Source of the DNA: Phycisphaeraceae bacterium | GTDB lineage: Bacteria; Planctomycetota; Phycisphaerae; Phycisphaerales; UBA1924 | NCBI GenBank assembly: GCA_019636615.1 | Contig: JAHBXF010000001.1 | Coordinates: forward strand, 806,001-870,000 | Length of the DNA: 64,000 bases | Direction: 5' to 3' | In this document: piece by piece, positions 16,717 to 26,196 of the stretch | Numbering within the stretch: the first letter of the stretch is position 1 | Layout: each line of letters begins with the position of its first letter | Made by a program: the position numbers and the translations under genes | The notes under the pieces: model-generated | What the model was told of the DNA's origin: nothing | Seen by the model: the letters and a program-made list of their open reading frames with translations, nothing else | Database searches by the model: none

Positions 16717-18426
16717 TTACCCCGCCCGCCGAAGAAGGCCCGCCGGCACGGCCGGCGACACACCCTCTGCAACGTGGCCCTCGTGGTTCACCAGGTGCGC
16801 CGCGTGCAGGCGTGCCAGGCTCTGGCGCGCGTCCGCGGCGCTCACCGGGCCGTTGCCCAGCCGCTGCACCTGCACCGATGCGCACACCGCGCCCAGGAAG
16901 GCCGCCGCGCTGAGCGAACCGCCGCACGCCAGCGCGAGCGTGCCCGCGGTGAGCAGCGTGTCGCCGCAGCCCAGCGGATCGACCGCCACGGGCGAGAGCG
17001 CGGGGATGTGCTCGCTCACCAGCCGCGTATGCCACGCGCCGTCGTCGGGCGTGCGCCCTTCTTCGCCCGGCGCGGGCTCGAACGACACCAGCCCCTCGGC
17101 CCCCAGCGTCACCAGCGTGCGCCGCGTCGATGTCTCTTCCATGAATCGGTACGCCGCCAGGCCCAGCCCCTCGGCGTGCAGTTGCATCGCGTCGCGAAGT
17201 TCGGCCTCTGAAGGGCACGCCAGGTCGCAGCCCCGCAGCGAACGCAGGCTCGCACGCCGGCCGCTGACATCGCCCGAGAGCACCCCGCACCGAGGGCGCA
17301 GCGCGCGGCACGTGTTCCCCAGCGCCCTCTGGCTGAAGAGCCCCAGGCCAAAGTCCGTCACGATCGCCGCGTCGGCCCAGTCGCCCGCCGCCTCCGCCGC
17401 CAGGCTCACCAGCCGGTCCTGCGCCGCCGCGTCGAGCAGCAGCGGCCGCACCATGTCCAGTTTCATCACCTTCTGCGTGCCCACCAGCAACCGCTGCTTC
17501 TCGGGCAGGGGCGCATCGACGCGCAGCGCCACCACGTCGATGCCGTCGGCCTCGAGCCGCTCGCGCATCGCCAGCGACCGCTCGTCGTTGCCCAGCGCCG
17601 TCACCAGCACGGGGCGCGCCCCCAGCGCCCGCGCGTGACGCGCCACCACCGCCGCCCCGCCGTCGAAGTGGCGGTGCTCGCCGGGCCGCAGCGTCATCAT
17701 CGGGGCTTCCCCGGCGATCTCGGCCCGCTCGCACAGCACGTAGGTATCAAGAATGCACTCGCCCACCACCACCACGCGCTTGCCGCGCGCCGCGTGCAGC
17801 AGGCCCATCAGCCGTGGGCCCGAGAGTTCGTCGCGCGACAGCAGTTCGGCCAGCCGCCGGCGGTACGGGTCGTCGGCGTGCTCCAGCGCCGCGATCAGCG
17901 CCGTCGAACTGTACACGATATCGCCCGACGAGAAGACCACCCGGCCCCCGCTGGCCTCCACCGCGCGCCGCTCGGCCAGAAAGCGCGGGTCGTTGTTCGT
18001 CTCGTACTCCCTGCCCTTCACGTACACGTCCGGCTGCACGCGCCCCAAGATGTCCAGCGCGCTCGCGTGCGGATCGATGCACACATAATCCACGCAGTCG
18101 AGCGCCGCCAGGTTCTCGGCGCGCAGCGTCTGCGGGATCAGCGGCCTGCCCACCCCCTTGGCGATGAACTCGTCGGCCGTGATGCTCACCAGCAGCGAGT
18201 CTCCCAGCGCCCGCGCTTGACGCAGGTGACGGATGTGCCCGGGGTGCACAATATCAAAGCAGCCGTGGCACTGCACCAGCCGCCGCCCGCGCCGCCGCAG
18301 CGACGCACGCACCTGCGGCAGTTTCTCCCACGCAATGATCTTCGCCGCGATGCGCGACGGCAACGCCCCCTCGTGCGGGTGGGCCTGCCCCTTGCGTCCG
18401 CCCGGTTGTTCGCCTGCATGGCTCAT
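16717..18426 (-). CDS. Nucleotidyltransferase-PfkB sugar kinase fusion (HldE-like, domains swapped)
   Basis: A 569-residue bifunctional enzyme. Residues about 50-190 are a cytidylyltransferase-like domain with HGCFDIVHPGH (HxGH at 61-64). Residues about 215-560 form a PfkB/ribokinase domain (GKRVVVVGECILDTYV, ACPSEAELRDAM, and DPLGCGDTLL at 483-492 containing the catalytic Asp). Together they correspond to the ADP-heptose pathway enzyme HldE, but there the kinase precedes the transferase; here the order is reversed, and the usual GAGD is GCGD. It probably makes an activated heptose-like sugar for envelope glycans. An 11-bp inverted repeat is shared with the divergent glycosyltransferase gene. 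Confidence 0.85.
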   Translation of the reverse strand: MSHAGEQPGGRKGQAHPHEGALPSRIAAKIIAWEKLPQVRASLRRRGRRLVQCHGCFDIVHPGHIRHLRQARALGDSLLVSITADEFIAKGVGRPLIPQTLRAENLAALDCVDYVCIDPHASALDILGRVQPDVYVKGREYETNNDPRFLAERRAVEASGGRVVFSSGDIVYSSTALIAALEHADDPYRRRLAELLSRDELSGPRLMGLLHAARGKRVVVVGECILDTYVLCERAEIAGEAPMMTLRPGEHRHFDGGAAVVARHARALGARPVLVTALGNDERSLAMRERLEADGIDVVALRVDAPLPEKQRLLVGTQKVMKLDMVRPLLLDAAAQDRLVSLAAEAAGDWADAAIVTDFGLGLFSQRALGNTCRALRPRCGVLSGDVSGRRASLRSLRGCDLACPSEAELRDAMQLHAEGLGLAAYRFMEETSTRRTLVTLGAEGLVSFEPAPGEEGRTPDDGAWHTRLVSEHIPALSPVAVDPLGCGDTLLTAGTLALACGGSLSAAAFLGAVCASVQVQRLGNGPVSAADARQSLARLHAAHLVNHEGHVAEGVSPAVPAGLLRRAG

Positions 18427-18432
18427 GGGCGC

Positions 18433-18531
18433 ACTTATCGACCCCTGATCCCCCGTTCCATTGGTTTCGACCCCCCTTCACGAGATGCGACCCCTCATAT
18501 TTCCATCGACCGCTCGCGACGGTCGATAAGT
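18433..18531. promoter_or_regulatory. 11-bp inverted repeat spanning a divergent promoter region
   Basis: ACTTATCGACC at 18433-18443 is the exact reverse complement of GGTCGATAAGT at 18521-18531. Each arm lies 6 to 8 nt before the start codon of its own gene (18426 minus, 18540 plus). Either both promoters share this -10-like element or a common regulator binds both. Confidence 0.6.
18505..18527. promoter_or_regulatory. Palindrome, operator candidate
   Basis: ATCGACCG, 7-base spacer, CGGTCGAT: a perfect 8-bp dyad overlapping the right arm of the inverted repeat, 12 nt before the start at 18540. Confidence 0.45.
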
Positions 18532-18539
18532 CGCGCGGC

Positions 18540-21032
18540 ATGACAACACCCTCAACCGCCGCCGCGCCCGCCCACACTCCCGCCCAAGAAGCGCGCGACG
18601 CCCTGCTCAACCTCGCCTCGCACGATTCCCCAGCCCCTTTTCTCGCGCAGGCACCCGCCTACCTGGCCGCGAACCCCGACGACCACCCGCTGAGGTGGCT
18701 CGTGGGCGTCATGCTCGCGCGGCGCGGCCTGCGAACCCTCGCCCTCGAAACCTTCGCCCAACTCCCCGCGAGCATGCTCGCGTCTCCCGAGATCGCCGAC
18801 GACCTCGCCGCCACGCAGGGCCTGCCCGACGACACCATCCCCCTCGGCGAGATGCTCCTGCGCCTGCGCAGCGCGGCCGACGTGCTGCGCAGCGCCGGCA
18901 ACACCCTCCCCGACTTCGGCGACCTCGAACGCGCGCTCACCCAGCGCCTCATCAACACACGCTGCTTCCGCGTCGCCCACGAGCCCGCGCTCATCGCGTT
19001 CTCGCCCGCGGCCGGTGAGCCCCACGCCACCGCACGCACCCTGGGCCTGGGCGACAGCGCCGAAAGCGCGGCGGCCTACGCCCGCGCGAAAATCCCTCAC
19101 GGCGAACCGTTCCCCCACCCGTGTGTGCTGGCGGGCGCCGAATCCGCCCCGCTGCTGATCGAAGCCTGCCGCGCCACGCGCCGCGACAGCACGGGGTACG
19201 CCCCGCCGGTCTACTACATCGAAGAAGACACCGCACGCGCCGCCTTCGTTCTGGCGTCGCTGGGCGGCCTTCTGTCGCCCGCGACCCAGCCGCCATCGGA
19301 CTTCTCGCCCCATCGCCTCAGCGTGCACGTCGGCCCCGGCGCGATGGCCTCGTTCGAGCGTCATCTCAGAGAACGCCTCGACTGGGCACTGCCGCGCACC
19401 ATCCTGGCCACCTCAGACCGCGACGGCCTCCCCGCGCGCCTGAACGCCTTGCTCGAACACCTCGCCGACGAACAGAGCGCGGGCCTCGAAGCCCTCGCGG
19501 CCCAGATCGCAACGGCCCAAGCCGCCGCCGACACGACCGCGCGCCACGCACGACTGGCCGGCCTGGCCACCGGGGGCACGCCCACCACCCCCGCACGCGT
19601 GCTCATCATCACGACGCGTTACACCACCTTCCTGCGTCACAGCGCCTCCGACCTGGCCGCGGCCCTTTCAGACCTCGGCGCCCACGCCGAGGTCTTCATC
19701 GAGCCCGACGCGGGCGCCCGCGTGAGCACGCTCGCCGTGGCGCGCGCCGTGCACCGCACCAACCCGGACCTGGTCATCACCTTCAACTACACCCGGCAGG
19801 TCTTCGGCTCTCTCTTGCCCCGCACGCTGCCCGTGGCCTGCTGGGTGCAAGACGCCATGCCCCACCTCTTCAACCCTTCGACCGGCGCTGGCCTGGGCCC
19901 GCACGACATCATCGCGGGCTATCTCTTCCCCGAACTCTTCTCTCGCTTCGGCTGCGACGCGTCGCGCGCCGTGAGCCTGCCCGTGCCGGCGTGCGCACGC
20001 AAGTTCTCGCCCTCGTCACCCCAGCGCGAGTGCGAACTCGCCCTGGTCTCGCACCACGCCGAAACCCCCGAGGCCATGCACGCGCGCCTCGCACGCGAGA
20101 CCGGCGGCGCTCCGCCGCTCGCCAGAGCCCTGGGCATGCTCTACCCCCGCGTGCGCGATATCGCCTCTCAGGCCCACGCCCTGCCCCCGGCGCAGCGGCT
20201 GCTCAAAGCAACCCAGGACGCGCTGCGCAGCGCCATGGGCTGCGAGCCACCCGCCCACGTGCTCTCGATGGTCCTGCATTCGTACGCACGCCCCATGGCC
20301 GACCGCTTCTTCAGGCACGAGGCCATCGCCTGGGCCGCTTCGGTCTGCGAGCGGCGTGCCTGGCGACTGCGCCTCTACGGGCGCGGCTGGGAACAGCACC
20401 CCGGCATGGCCCGATTCGCCGCCGGCGAGTTGCCCCACGGCCAGGCCCTGCGCGACGCCTACGCCGGCGCCGCGGCCCACCTGCACCTCTCGCTCATGTC
20501 CCTTGTGCACCAGCGAGTTGTTGAGTGCGGCCTCTCCGGCGGTCTTGTGCTCGCCCGCTGGCACGCCGACGCGCTGGCGGGCCCACGCGCCAGCGCGCTG
20601 CGCGCCCTGGCCCACACGCCCCCGGACGCCCAGGACCACGCCCGCGTGGGCTTCCGCACCGACACGCACGAGGCCGCGGCACGCTTCGCCGCGCTCGCTT
20701 CGCACGTGGGCGCACCGCCGCAGGGTTCTCTGCTCTGGGTGTCGCGCGAGAAGTTCCACGCCATCACGAGCACCCCCGCCCCACTCGCCCCGCACGACGA
20801 CTTCGATGCACTCACCGGCGATGCGCGCCGCCACGTCTTCAGAACCCGCGACGAACTCGAACGCCTGCTCACCCGCGCCATCGATGATCCGCCCTGGCGA
20901 GACGAAACCATCGCCCTGGCCCGGCACGCCGCCGCGCAGGGGTTCACCTACGACGCCGCGGCCCGCGCCCTGGCATCCGCCACCGCCGGCGCCCTTGGCG
21001 CGCTCGCCACCCGGCACGCGAGGGCGGCATGA
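18540..21032 (+). CDS. Large GT-B glycosyltransferase, CgeB-like C terminus
   Basis: An 830-residue cytosolic protein. The N-terminal ~330 residues are helical and of unknown function. From about 355, ARVLIITTRYTTFLRHSASD begins a GT-B-like pair of Rossmann domains (DLVITFNYTRQVFG, ACWVQD, ELALVSHHAETPEAMHARL). Around 600-670, LRLYGRGWEQHP then LSLMSLVHQRVVECGLSGG matches the donor-binding end of CgeB-type glycosyltransferases. No membrane segment is seen. It overlaps the next glycosyltransferase gene by 4 bp (ATGA), so the two are translationally coupled, and they probably act on one glycan. Confidence 0.75.
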   Translation: MTTPSTAAAPAHTPAQEARDALLNLASHDSPAPFLAQAPAYLAANPDDHPLRWLVGVMLARRGLRTLALETFAQLPASMLASPEIADDLAATQGLPDDTIPLGEMLLRLRSAADVLRSAGNTLPDFGDLERALTQRLINTRCFRVAHEPALIAFSPAAGEPHATARTLGLGDSAESAAAYARAKIPHGEPFPHPCVLAGAESAPLLIEACRATRRDSTGYAPPVYYIEEDTARAAFVLASLGGLLSPATQPPSDFSPHRLSVHVGPGAMASFERHLRERLDWALPRTILATSDRDGLPARLNALLEHLADEQSAGLEALAAQIATAQAAADTTARHARLAGLATGGTPTTPARVLIITTRYTTFLRHSASDLAAALSDLGAHAEVFIEPDAGARVSTLAVARAVHRTNPDLVITFNYTRQVFGSLLPRTLPVACWVQDAMPHLFNPSTGAGLGPHDIIAGYLFPELFSRFGCDASRAVSLPVPACARKFSPSSPQRECELALVSHHAETPEAMHARLARETGGAPPLARALGMLYPRVRDIASQAHALPPAQRLLKATQDALRSAMGCEPPAHVLSMVLHSYARPMADRFFRHEAIAWAASVCERRAWRLRLYGRGWEQHPGMARFAAGELPHGQALRDAYAGAAAHLHLSLMSLVHQRVVECGLSGGLVLARWHADALAGPRASALRALAHTPPDAQDHARVGFRTDTHEAAARFAALASHVGAPPQGSLLWVSREKFHAITSTPAPLAPHDDFDALTGDARRHVFRTRDELERLLTRAIDDPPWRDETIALARHAAAQGFTYDAAARALASATAGALGALATRHARAA

Positions 21033-22672
21033 ACCCCGCGCTCTCGGTCGCCACCGTCCACCCGTGCCGCGCGTTGAGCGGTGTCGCCACGTTCGGCGCT
21101 CGCCTGGCCGCGCTCCCCTCGTCGCGCTTCCGAGCCGTGCCCGTGCTTCTCTCGGCCCGCGCGGCCGACGCGGACGCCTTCGCCGACACACCCGCCGCCA
21201 TCACACCCATCAACGACGACCACGCCCCGCCGCACGAGCGCATCCTCGCGCTGCGCGACGCGCTGGCCGGTTTCAACGTGGTCGTTCCGTGCGACAGCCC
21301 CGAGGGGTTCATCGCCGCCGCCATGCTCCACCACCGGGGCGTGCGCACGCTCTTGTGGCACCACAGCAGCGGGCACGACGGCGACGACGTGCTGCGCCGC
21401 TGCGCCCCGCTGGCCGACGCGTGGACCGCCGTGTCGGCGCCGCTGCGCGCGCACGTGCGCTCGCTGGGCCTCTGCCCCGCGCCCGAGGCCAGCACCGAAC
21501 CCCTGCCCGTGTGCGTGGGCGTGCGCGCCGAGCCCCCCAAAGGTCCGCCCGTCGCGCGGACACTGCGGCTCTTCTACGCCGGCCGCCTCGAAAACGCCCA
21601 CAAGCGCGTCCTCGACCTGGTGCGCCTCGCCGACGCCCTGGCCGCGCGCGCCGTGCGCTTCTTCCTCACCATCGCCGGCGACGGCCCGGCCCGCGCGCAA
21701 CTCGCCCGGGCCTTCGCCGACCGCGGGCACAACGGGCGCGTGATGTTCACCGGCGCGCTGCCCCCCTACCTGCTCCACGAGATGTACAGCGCGCACGACT
21801 TCACGGTGCTTGTCAGCCGCAACGAAGGCTGGCCGCTGGTGGTCGCCGAGTCTCTGGCCGGCGGGCGGCCGGTCGCCATCACCACCGGCTGCGGCGGCGC
21901 GCCCGACCTGGTGCGCCGCGAGGGCTGCGGCGTCGTGGCGAACACCGGCGACATGAACGCCCTCGCGGCGGGCCTGGCGCCCTTCGCCGAAGACCGCGAG
22001 GGGCTCGCCCGCCTCAACGCCGCCGCGTTGCACGCCGCGCGCACCACCCTCTGCCCCGGTGTGCTCTTGCCGGCCTACGAAGCCGCGCTGTTCAACGCCT
22101 CGCGGGCCCCCGCCAGATATGGCGCAAACAGCGCCGACAACCACGCCCCCCTTCACGTGCACTGGCGGCGCATGCTCGACGCGCTGCAGGCCGTTCCCGG
22201 CGCAGACACCGCCACCGCGCGGGCGCTGCGCGATGCCTGGCTGGCCGACCTCCCTGTTACCATCGCGCACGATGCGCTGCCGCTTGAGTCAGACCCCGTG
22301 CCCGTCGAGGCTTCGATCAGGCTCGCCCATGCCGCGCAGTCGCTGCGCGCCGCCGGTGCCCAGCGCATCGCCCTCTTCGGCGCCGGCACGCACACCCGCC
22401 GCCTCTCCCGCTGGCTCGACCGATGCGGGCCCTTCGCCGCGATCATCGACGAGCGCGCGGGCCAGGACGGTGCGCCAGACATCCTCATGGGTCTGCCCGT
22501 GGTGCACCCCTCGCGCCTTGGTTCGCTGCGCATCGACGCGGTGATCCTCTCCAGCGACGAGCACGAATCAGCCATGATTGAGGCCGCCGCGTCGTGGCGG
22601 TGGCGCGGGCCCGTCGTGGCCCTCTACGACACTTCCCTCTCGCTGGGCGCACGCTCGAGCGTCAGCGCCTGA
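21029..22672 (+). CDS. GT4 glycosyltransferase with C-terminal Rossmann-like domain
   Basis: A 547-residue protein. Residues 1-350 form a GT4 enzyme: RLFYAGRLENAHKRVLDLVR, GPARAQLARAFADRG and the retaining-enzyme segment VLVSRNEGWPLVVAESLAGG with its E-x7-E type donor site. From about 425, RIALFGAGTHTRRLSRWLD ... IDAVILSSDEHE looks like the small nucleotide-binding domain found at the C terminus of some sugar methyltransferases and glycosyltransferases. It is coupled to the preceding gene. Sugar and acceptor are unknown. The stop is 8 bp from the convergent lipoprotein gene. Confidence 0.85.
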   Translation: MNPALSVATVHPCRALSGVATFGARLAALPSSRFRAVPVLLSARAADADAFADTPAAITPINDDHAPPHERILALRDALAGFNVVVPCDSPEGFIAAAMLHHRGVRTLLWHHSSGHDGDDVLRRCAPLADAWTAVSAPLRAHVRSLGLCPAPEASTEPLPVCVGVRAEPPKGPPVARTLRLFYAGRLENAHKRVLDLVRLADALAARAVRFFLTIAGDGPARAQLARAFADRGHNGRVMFTGALPPYLLHEMYSAHDFTVLVSRNEGWPLVVAESLAGGRPVAITTGCGGAPDLVRREGCGVVANTGDMNALAAGLAPFAEDREGLARLNAAALHAARTTLCPGVLLPAYEAALFNASRAPARYGANSADNHAPLHVHWRRMLDALQAVPGADTATARALRDAWLADLPVTIAHDALPLESDPVPVEASIRLAHAAQSLRAAGAQRIALFGAGTHTRRLSRWLDRCGPFAAIIDERAGQDGAPDILMGLPVVHPSRLGSLRIDAVILSSDEHESAMIEAAASWRWRGPVVALYDTSLSLGARSSVSA

Positions 22673-22680
22673 TTGCCCCG

Positions 22681-23205
22681 TCATTCACCGCCCCGTTCAT
22701 CCTGGCGCGTGAATGTCAGCCGTTGCCCGCGTTCATCCCAGAGCGTGAGCGTCTGCCCTTTCACACCGGCACGCCGCGCCGCCGAGAGCGCTTCCAGGAA
22801 CTTCATCTCGACGCGCATCGCCCCGGGCGGGCCGGCCATCTTCGTCGCCGCGATCGGCGACACGCGGAACTCCCCATCGCTCAGCGCCCCCATGTCGAGC
22901 GTCGTGGCGTAACGGTTCACCCCCGCAAAGCCGTGCACGCGTCCGTCGGCCCCAACGGTCATGTCGGGCCGGCGTTCATCCGGTGTGAACGTCAGCCCCT
23001 GCACGTCTCTGGCCACCCACGTTCCCACGATCGAGGCCCCGGCGGGTTCTTCGCTTTTGTGCGATGCGGCGCAGCCGCCGAGCGCGCCCGCAAGAAAGCC
23101 ACCCGCCGCGAGCACGAGCACCGCGGCAACCGCGGCCGTCCACGCGCCGGCGCGAGCGCCACCCCGCGAACACACCCCTCCACTACTTCTTGCACGCTGG
23201 TTCAT
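22681..23205 (-). CDS. META-domain (HslJ-like) lipoprotein
   Basis: A 174-residue protein with a hydrophobic leader (AAVLVLAAGGFLAGALGGC); the last Cys is a plausible lipidation site. The mature domain resembles META/HslJ: IVGTWVARDVQG, VHGFAGVNRY, VSPIAATKMAG and MKFLEAL in order. Such proteins sit in the envelope and have been linked to stress or antibiotic tolerance in other bacteria; that role is not shown here. ATG 23205 was chosen because GAAGGAG precedes it by 9 nt; the frame stays open to 23373. Confidence 0.8.
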   Translation of the reverse strand: MNQRARSSGGVCSRGGARAGAWTAAVAAVLVLAAGGFLAGALGGCAASHKSEEPAGASIVGTWVARDVQGLTFTPDERRPDMTVGADGRVHGFAGVNRYATTLDMGALSDGEFRVSPIAATKMAGPPGAMRVEMKFLEALSAARRAGVKGQTLTLWDERGQRLTFTRQDERGGE

Positions 23206-23340
23206 CGTCTTCGCTCCTTCGCCCGTGGCGGGCCCGCACCGAGTGGTATGCGCCGCGAGCCCGGATGTTCCAGCCGCGCTCAGCGAGCAACTGACATTCT
23301 CGCCGGGGTGAACACCGGGCGCTGGTGAACGCCACACCCC

Positions 23341-23377
23341 AAAAACAACGCGTGCGGCCTTGTCGGGCCGCACGCGT
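23341..23377 (-). terminator. Intrinsic terminator of the 926-residue dockerin-tailed protein
   Basis: Read on the minus strand: a perfect 12-bp stem (ACGCGTGCGGCC with its complement, 23348-23377), 6-base loop, then TGTTTTT. It begins 39 nt after the stop at 23416. Confidence 0.88.
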
Positions 23378-23415
23378 CTTCACACCCGGAAACCAGGGCC
23401 GGGTCCCAGGGAAGT

Positions 23416-26196
23416 TCAGCAGCCGCCGTTTTCCCACTGTTCGAAGAAGAGTTCAACGTCGGCCCCGTCGATGCCGCCGTCCTCGTTCACGTCCGCCGCG
23501 GCGTCGCCGTTCTCCCACGCCTGGAAGAAGGCATCCACGTCGGCCCCGTCGATGCCGCCGTCCTGGTTGAAGTCGGCGTAGCAGGTCGTGCCGTCGCCCC
23601 CCACCGGGATCACCCGCAGCGAGTGAACGTCGAACTCATCGATGCCCGCGGCGGTGATCACGCACCGCTCAAGATGATCGAAGGTCACGCTGGGCTCCGC
23701 CGCGAGGATGCGGATCTGACGGCCGACGATCGGGGGCCGGCCCGGACGGTTGATGAGGATGTCCTTGCGCCAATCCCACCACAGGCACGCCGTGCGCCAG
23801 CCGTTGATCTCGACAGCCTGCTTGCCGCACCCGCTGGGCAGGCCCAGGCTCTCGGCCGTCAGGCTCCCCGCCGCCGGAGCATCAAAGACGCCCACCACCT
23901 CGCCGTGTTCGTCGGCCACCATGATGCGCGCCAGCGTGTTGCCGCCATCGAGCGACACGTCGTACGCGATATCAAAGAACGAATCAACGCGGCTCACCCT
24001 GCTGCTGCCGCCATTGCGCCCGCTCTGCCCATCAAGCGTGGCCGTGAAGTGCAGGTCTACGTGCAGCGCCTGCGTGGGCGGGCAGTTCTCGGGCAGGCCC
24101 GCGCAGATCACCGTGAGGCCCGCGGAAAACTCGTCGGCCGCGGGCATCCGCAGGTCGATGCCGTCTTCACCACTGCTGCCGAGGCAGCATGCGCTGTTCT
24201 TTCTCGACACGGTCACGCTCGACGGGTTCACGCTGAGAACCGTGTCGTCGCCGACCTGCGAGATCTTTGCATGGTCGCTCGGGCCGCGGTAGTAGTCATA
24301 CCCACGGCGAGAGAGGTAGGCGATGAGCCTGGCACCCATGCCGCCGGAGGTATACCCGCCCTGCTGCGTTTTGCCCCAACTCCAGGATGTCGACGCGTAG
24401 ACGGGCGGGCACACGTCGCTGCCGTCGTCACACTCCTCCCCGCCGCGCGTCACACATTCTGTGAACTCGATGGTGTCGGCGAAGAAGACCACCCCGCCCA
24501 CGAACATCGGCACGGGGCCGGACATCTGCACCGACTTGCCCGATGCGCACCCGTTGCAGTTGCTGTAGGCCGACTGTTGCGACAGGCCCCACGACCAACC
24601 CATGACCTCAAGCCCGCCCGCGACCACCTGCTGGCCCGGGGCCACCGGCAGTGTCAGCCGCTCGCCCGACTGCGAGTTGTGCAGCGTGACCGTGGATTCG
24701 CCGCAGCGGGCACCGATGTCGAGCAGCGAGAAGGCCAGGCCGTCAGCCCCCGTGTGCGGCGCGATCACGTGCTCCATGCGCATCCCCGACGCGGGAACCT
24801 CGCTCACGCCGTCGGGCACGCCGTCCCCATCGCTGTCGCGGTCGGGGTCGGCCTGCATGTTGATGATCATGTCGTAGGTGTTGCCCAGGGCGCGGTAGTC
24901 GTCGCGGTAGGTGATATCCCAGAACATGCCGTCGGCCGCGTGAGAGTCAAAGACCACGCCCGAACGCTCCTCCGGGTTGTGCGGCACGCCCGGCTCGTCG
25001 GCGAAGATCCACACCCGCTCGGCCGCGTTGAAGACCGGGCTGGCGATGCCGGTGAACTTCACCGGCACGCCGAAGATCAGCCGCATCGGCGGGCAGGGCA
25101 TCACGCGAAGACGGGCCACGTCCACCGCCGTGTCGTCCTGCACGTACACGTCGAACGTGCGGTCGCCGAAGGCGCCCATCATGTTCGTGCCGCACACCGA
25201 GGTGGGCAGCGTGCTGTTGAAGTTGAAGAAGAAACTCGTGAGCGGGTTGCCCGTCCACACCCCCCCCGCGCCGGGAAGGGCGTTGATGTTGAAGCCCCGC
25301 GTGAAGGTCTCCGGGCCGCCGTCGTTGATCAGGTCAAAGGCGATGCCGTCGTTGTTGCCGTTGCCGCACGGCTGCATGAGAACGGCAAAGTCGGCGCGGA
25401 CGATGCCCGGGGGCAGCGACTGGAACGTGTGCCCCCAGCCGCGGTCGATCGTGCAGTCGTCGTTGTCCTTCCACAGGAAGGGCGGCAGCGTGCGCAGCGC
25501 CGTCAGCCTCGCGCGCCGGCTCGTGGGCTCGGTGGGCGGGGTCATGTTGTCCCACACGCCCACGGTATAGACGCGGCTGGGCCCATCGCACGGGCACACC
25601 GTGATGCGCAGCCGCATGTTGTCCACCGTCGTGTCGTCCTGCATGATGAAATCCAGCGCGCGCACGCTGTTGAGCAGCGGCAGCAGGTTGGTGCCGCCGG
25701 GCAGGCTCGCCAGGTTCAGCGAGAACGTCGCCTGCTGGCCAGGGTTCCACGTGCCCCCGGCCCCAGGAAGCGACGCGATGGGGCTGGCCCACGCGTACGT
25801 GCCGCCGCCCGTGTGCGCCAGATAAATCGCGTCGTTGCCCGGCAGCGAGTTGCCGGCCTTCATCGTCACTTCCAGCGTGGCCGAGATAATGCCGCACGGC
25901 AGGTTGTCGAAGGTGTGCGCCAGCACCCGGTTCTCTGTCGGGTCATCAAACTGCTTGATGATGCCCGGGTACGTCGCGGTCACATGCGCGTTGAACGAAG
26001 CCCGCCTCGATGTCGAATCAAAGGGCGCCGCGTAGTTGTCCAGCCGCCCCGCCTCATAACAGATCGTCACTCGGCTCTGCGTCGGGCAATCGGTCGGGCA
26101 CGGGGGTGTCTGCGCCATGCCCACCGTTGAACCGGCCAGCCCCGCCACCACCGCCAGAGAACGCCCCATCACCGTGTTGTGCTTGCGAATACCCAT
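23416..26196 (-). CDS. Secreted protein with C-terminal GC-type dockerin-like module
   Basis: A 926-residue extracellular protein. A signal peptide (RSLAVVAGLAGSTVGMAQ) is followed by two related lectin/jelly-roll-like segments, each with FDxLPxGIxxAxLxV and DDTxVDxxRLR motifs (about 95-200 and 270-370), a Cys-rich central region and a D-rich calcium-type stretch (ADPDRDSDGDGVPDG). The C terminus is CYADFNQDGG ... FFQAWENGDAAADVNEDGG ... FFEQWENGGC: two EF-hand-like repeats, bracketed by Cys. The same module ends three other proteins in this window. GAAGGG lies about 11 nt before ATG 26196. Function is unknown; surface display is inferred. Confidence 0.85.
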   Translation of the reverse strand: MGIRKHNTVMGRSLAVVAGLAGSTVGMAQTPPCPTDCPTQSRVTICYEAGRLDNYAAPFDSTSRRASFNAHVTATYPGIIKQFDDPTENRVLAHTFDNLPCGIISATLEVTMKAGNSLPGNDAIYLAHTGGGTYAWASPIASLPGAGGTWNPGQQATFSLNLASLPGGTNLLPLLNSVRALDFIMQDDTTVDNMRLRITVCPCDGPSRVYTVGVWDNMTPPTEPTSRRARLTALRTLPPFLWKDNDDCTIDRGWGHTFQSLPPGIVRADFAVLMQPCGNGNNDGIAFDLINDGGPETFTRGFNINALPGAGGVWTGNPLTSFFFNFNSTLPTSVCGTNMMGAFGDRTFDVYVQDDTAVDVARLRVMPCPPMRLIFGVPVKFTGIASPVFNAAERVWIFADEPGVPHNPEERSGVVFDSHAADGMFWDITYRDDYRALGNTYDMIINMQADPDRDSDGDGVPDGVSEVPASGMRMEHVIAPHTGADGLAFSLLDIGARCGESTVTLHNSQSGERLTLPVAPGQQVVAGGLEVMGWSWGLSQQSAYSNCNGCASGKSVQMSGPVPMFVGGVVFFADTIEFTECVTRGGEECDDGSDVCPPVYASTSWSWGKTQQGGYTSGGMGARLIAYLSRRGYDYYRGPSDHAKISQVGDDTVLSVNPSSVTVSRKNSACCLGSSGEDGIDLRMPAADEFSAGLTVICAGLPENCPPTQALHVDLHFTATLDGQSGRNGGSSRVSRVDSFFDIAYDVSLDGGNTLARIMVADEHGEVVGVFDAPAAGSLTAESLGLPSGCGKQAVEINGWRTACLWWDWRKDILINRPGRPPIVGRQIRILAAEPSVTFDHLERCVITAAGIDEFDVHSLRVIPVGGDGTTCYADFNQDGGIDGADVDAFFQAWENGDAAADVNEDGGIDGADVELFFEQWENGGC

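Noticed and set aside
20948..22270. A 440-residue antisense open frame over the GT4 gene
   Set aside because: High-GC shadow; no start signal and repetitive Gly/Val/Ala composition.
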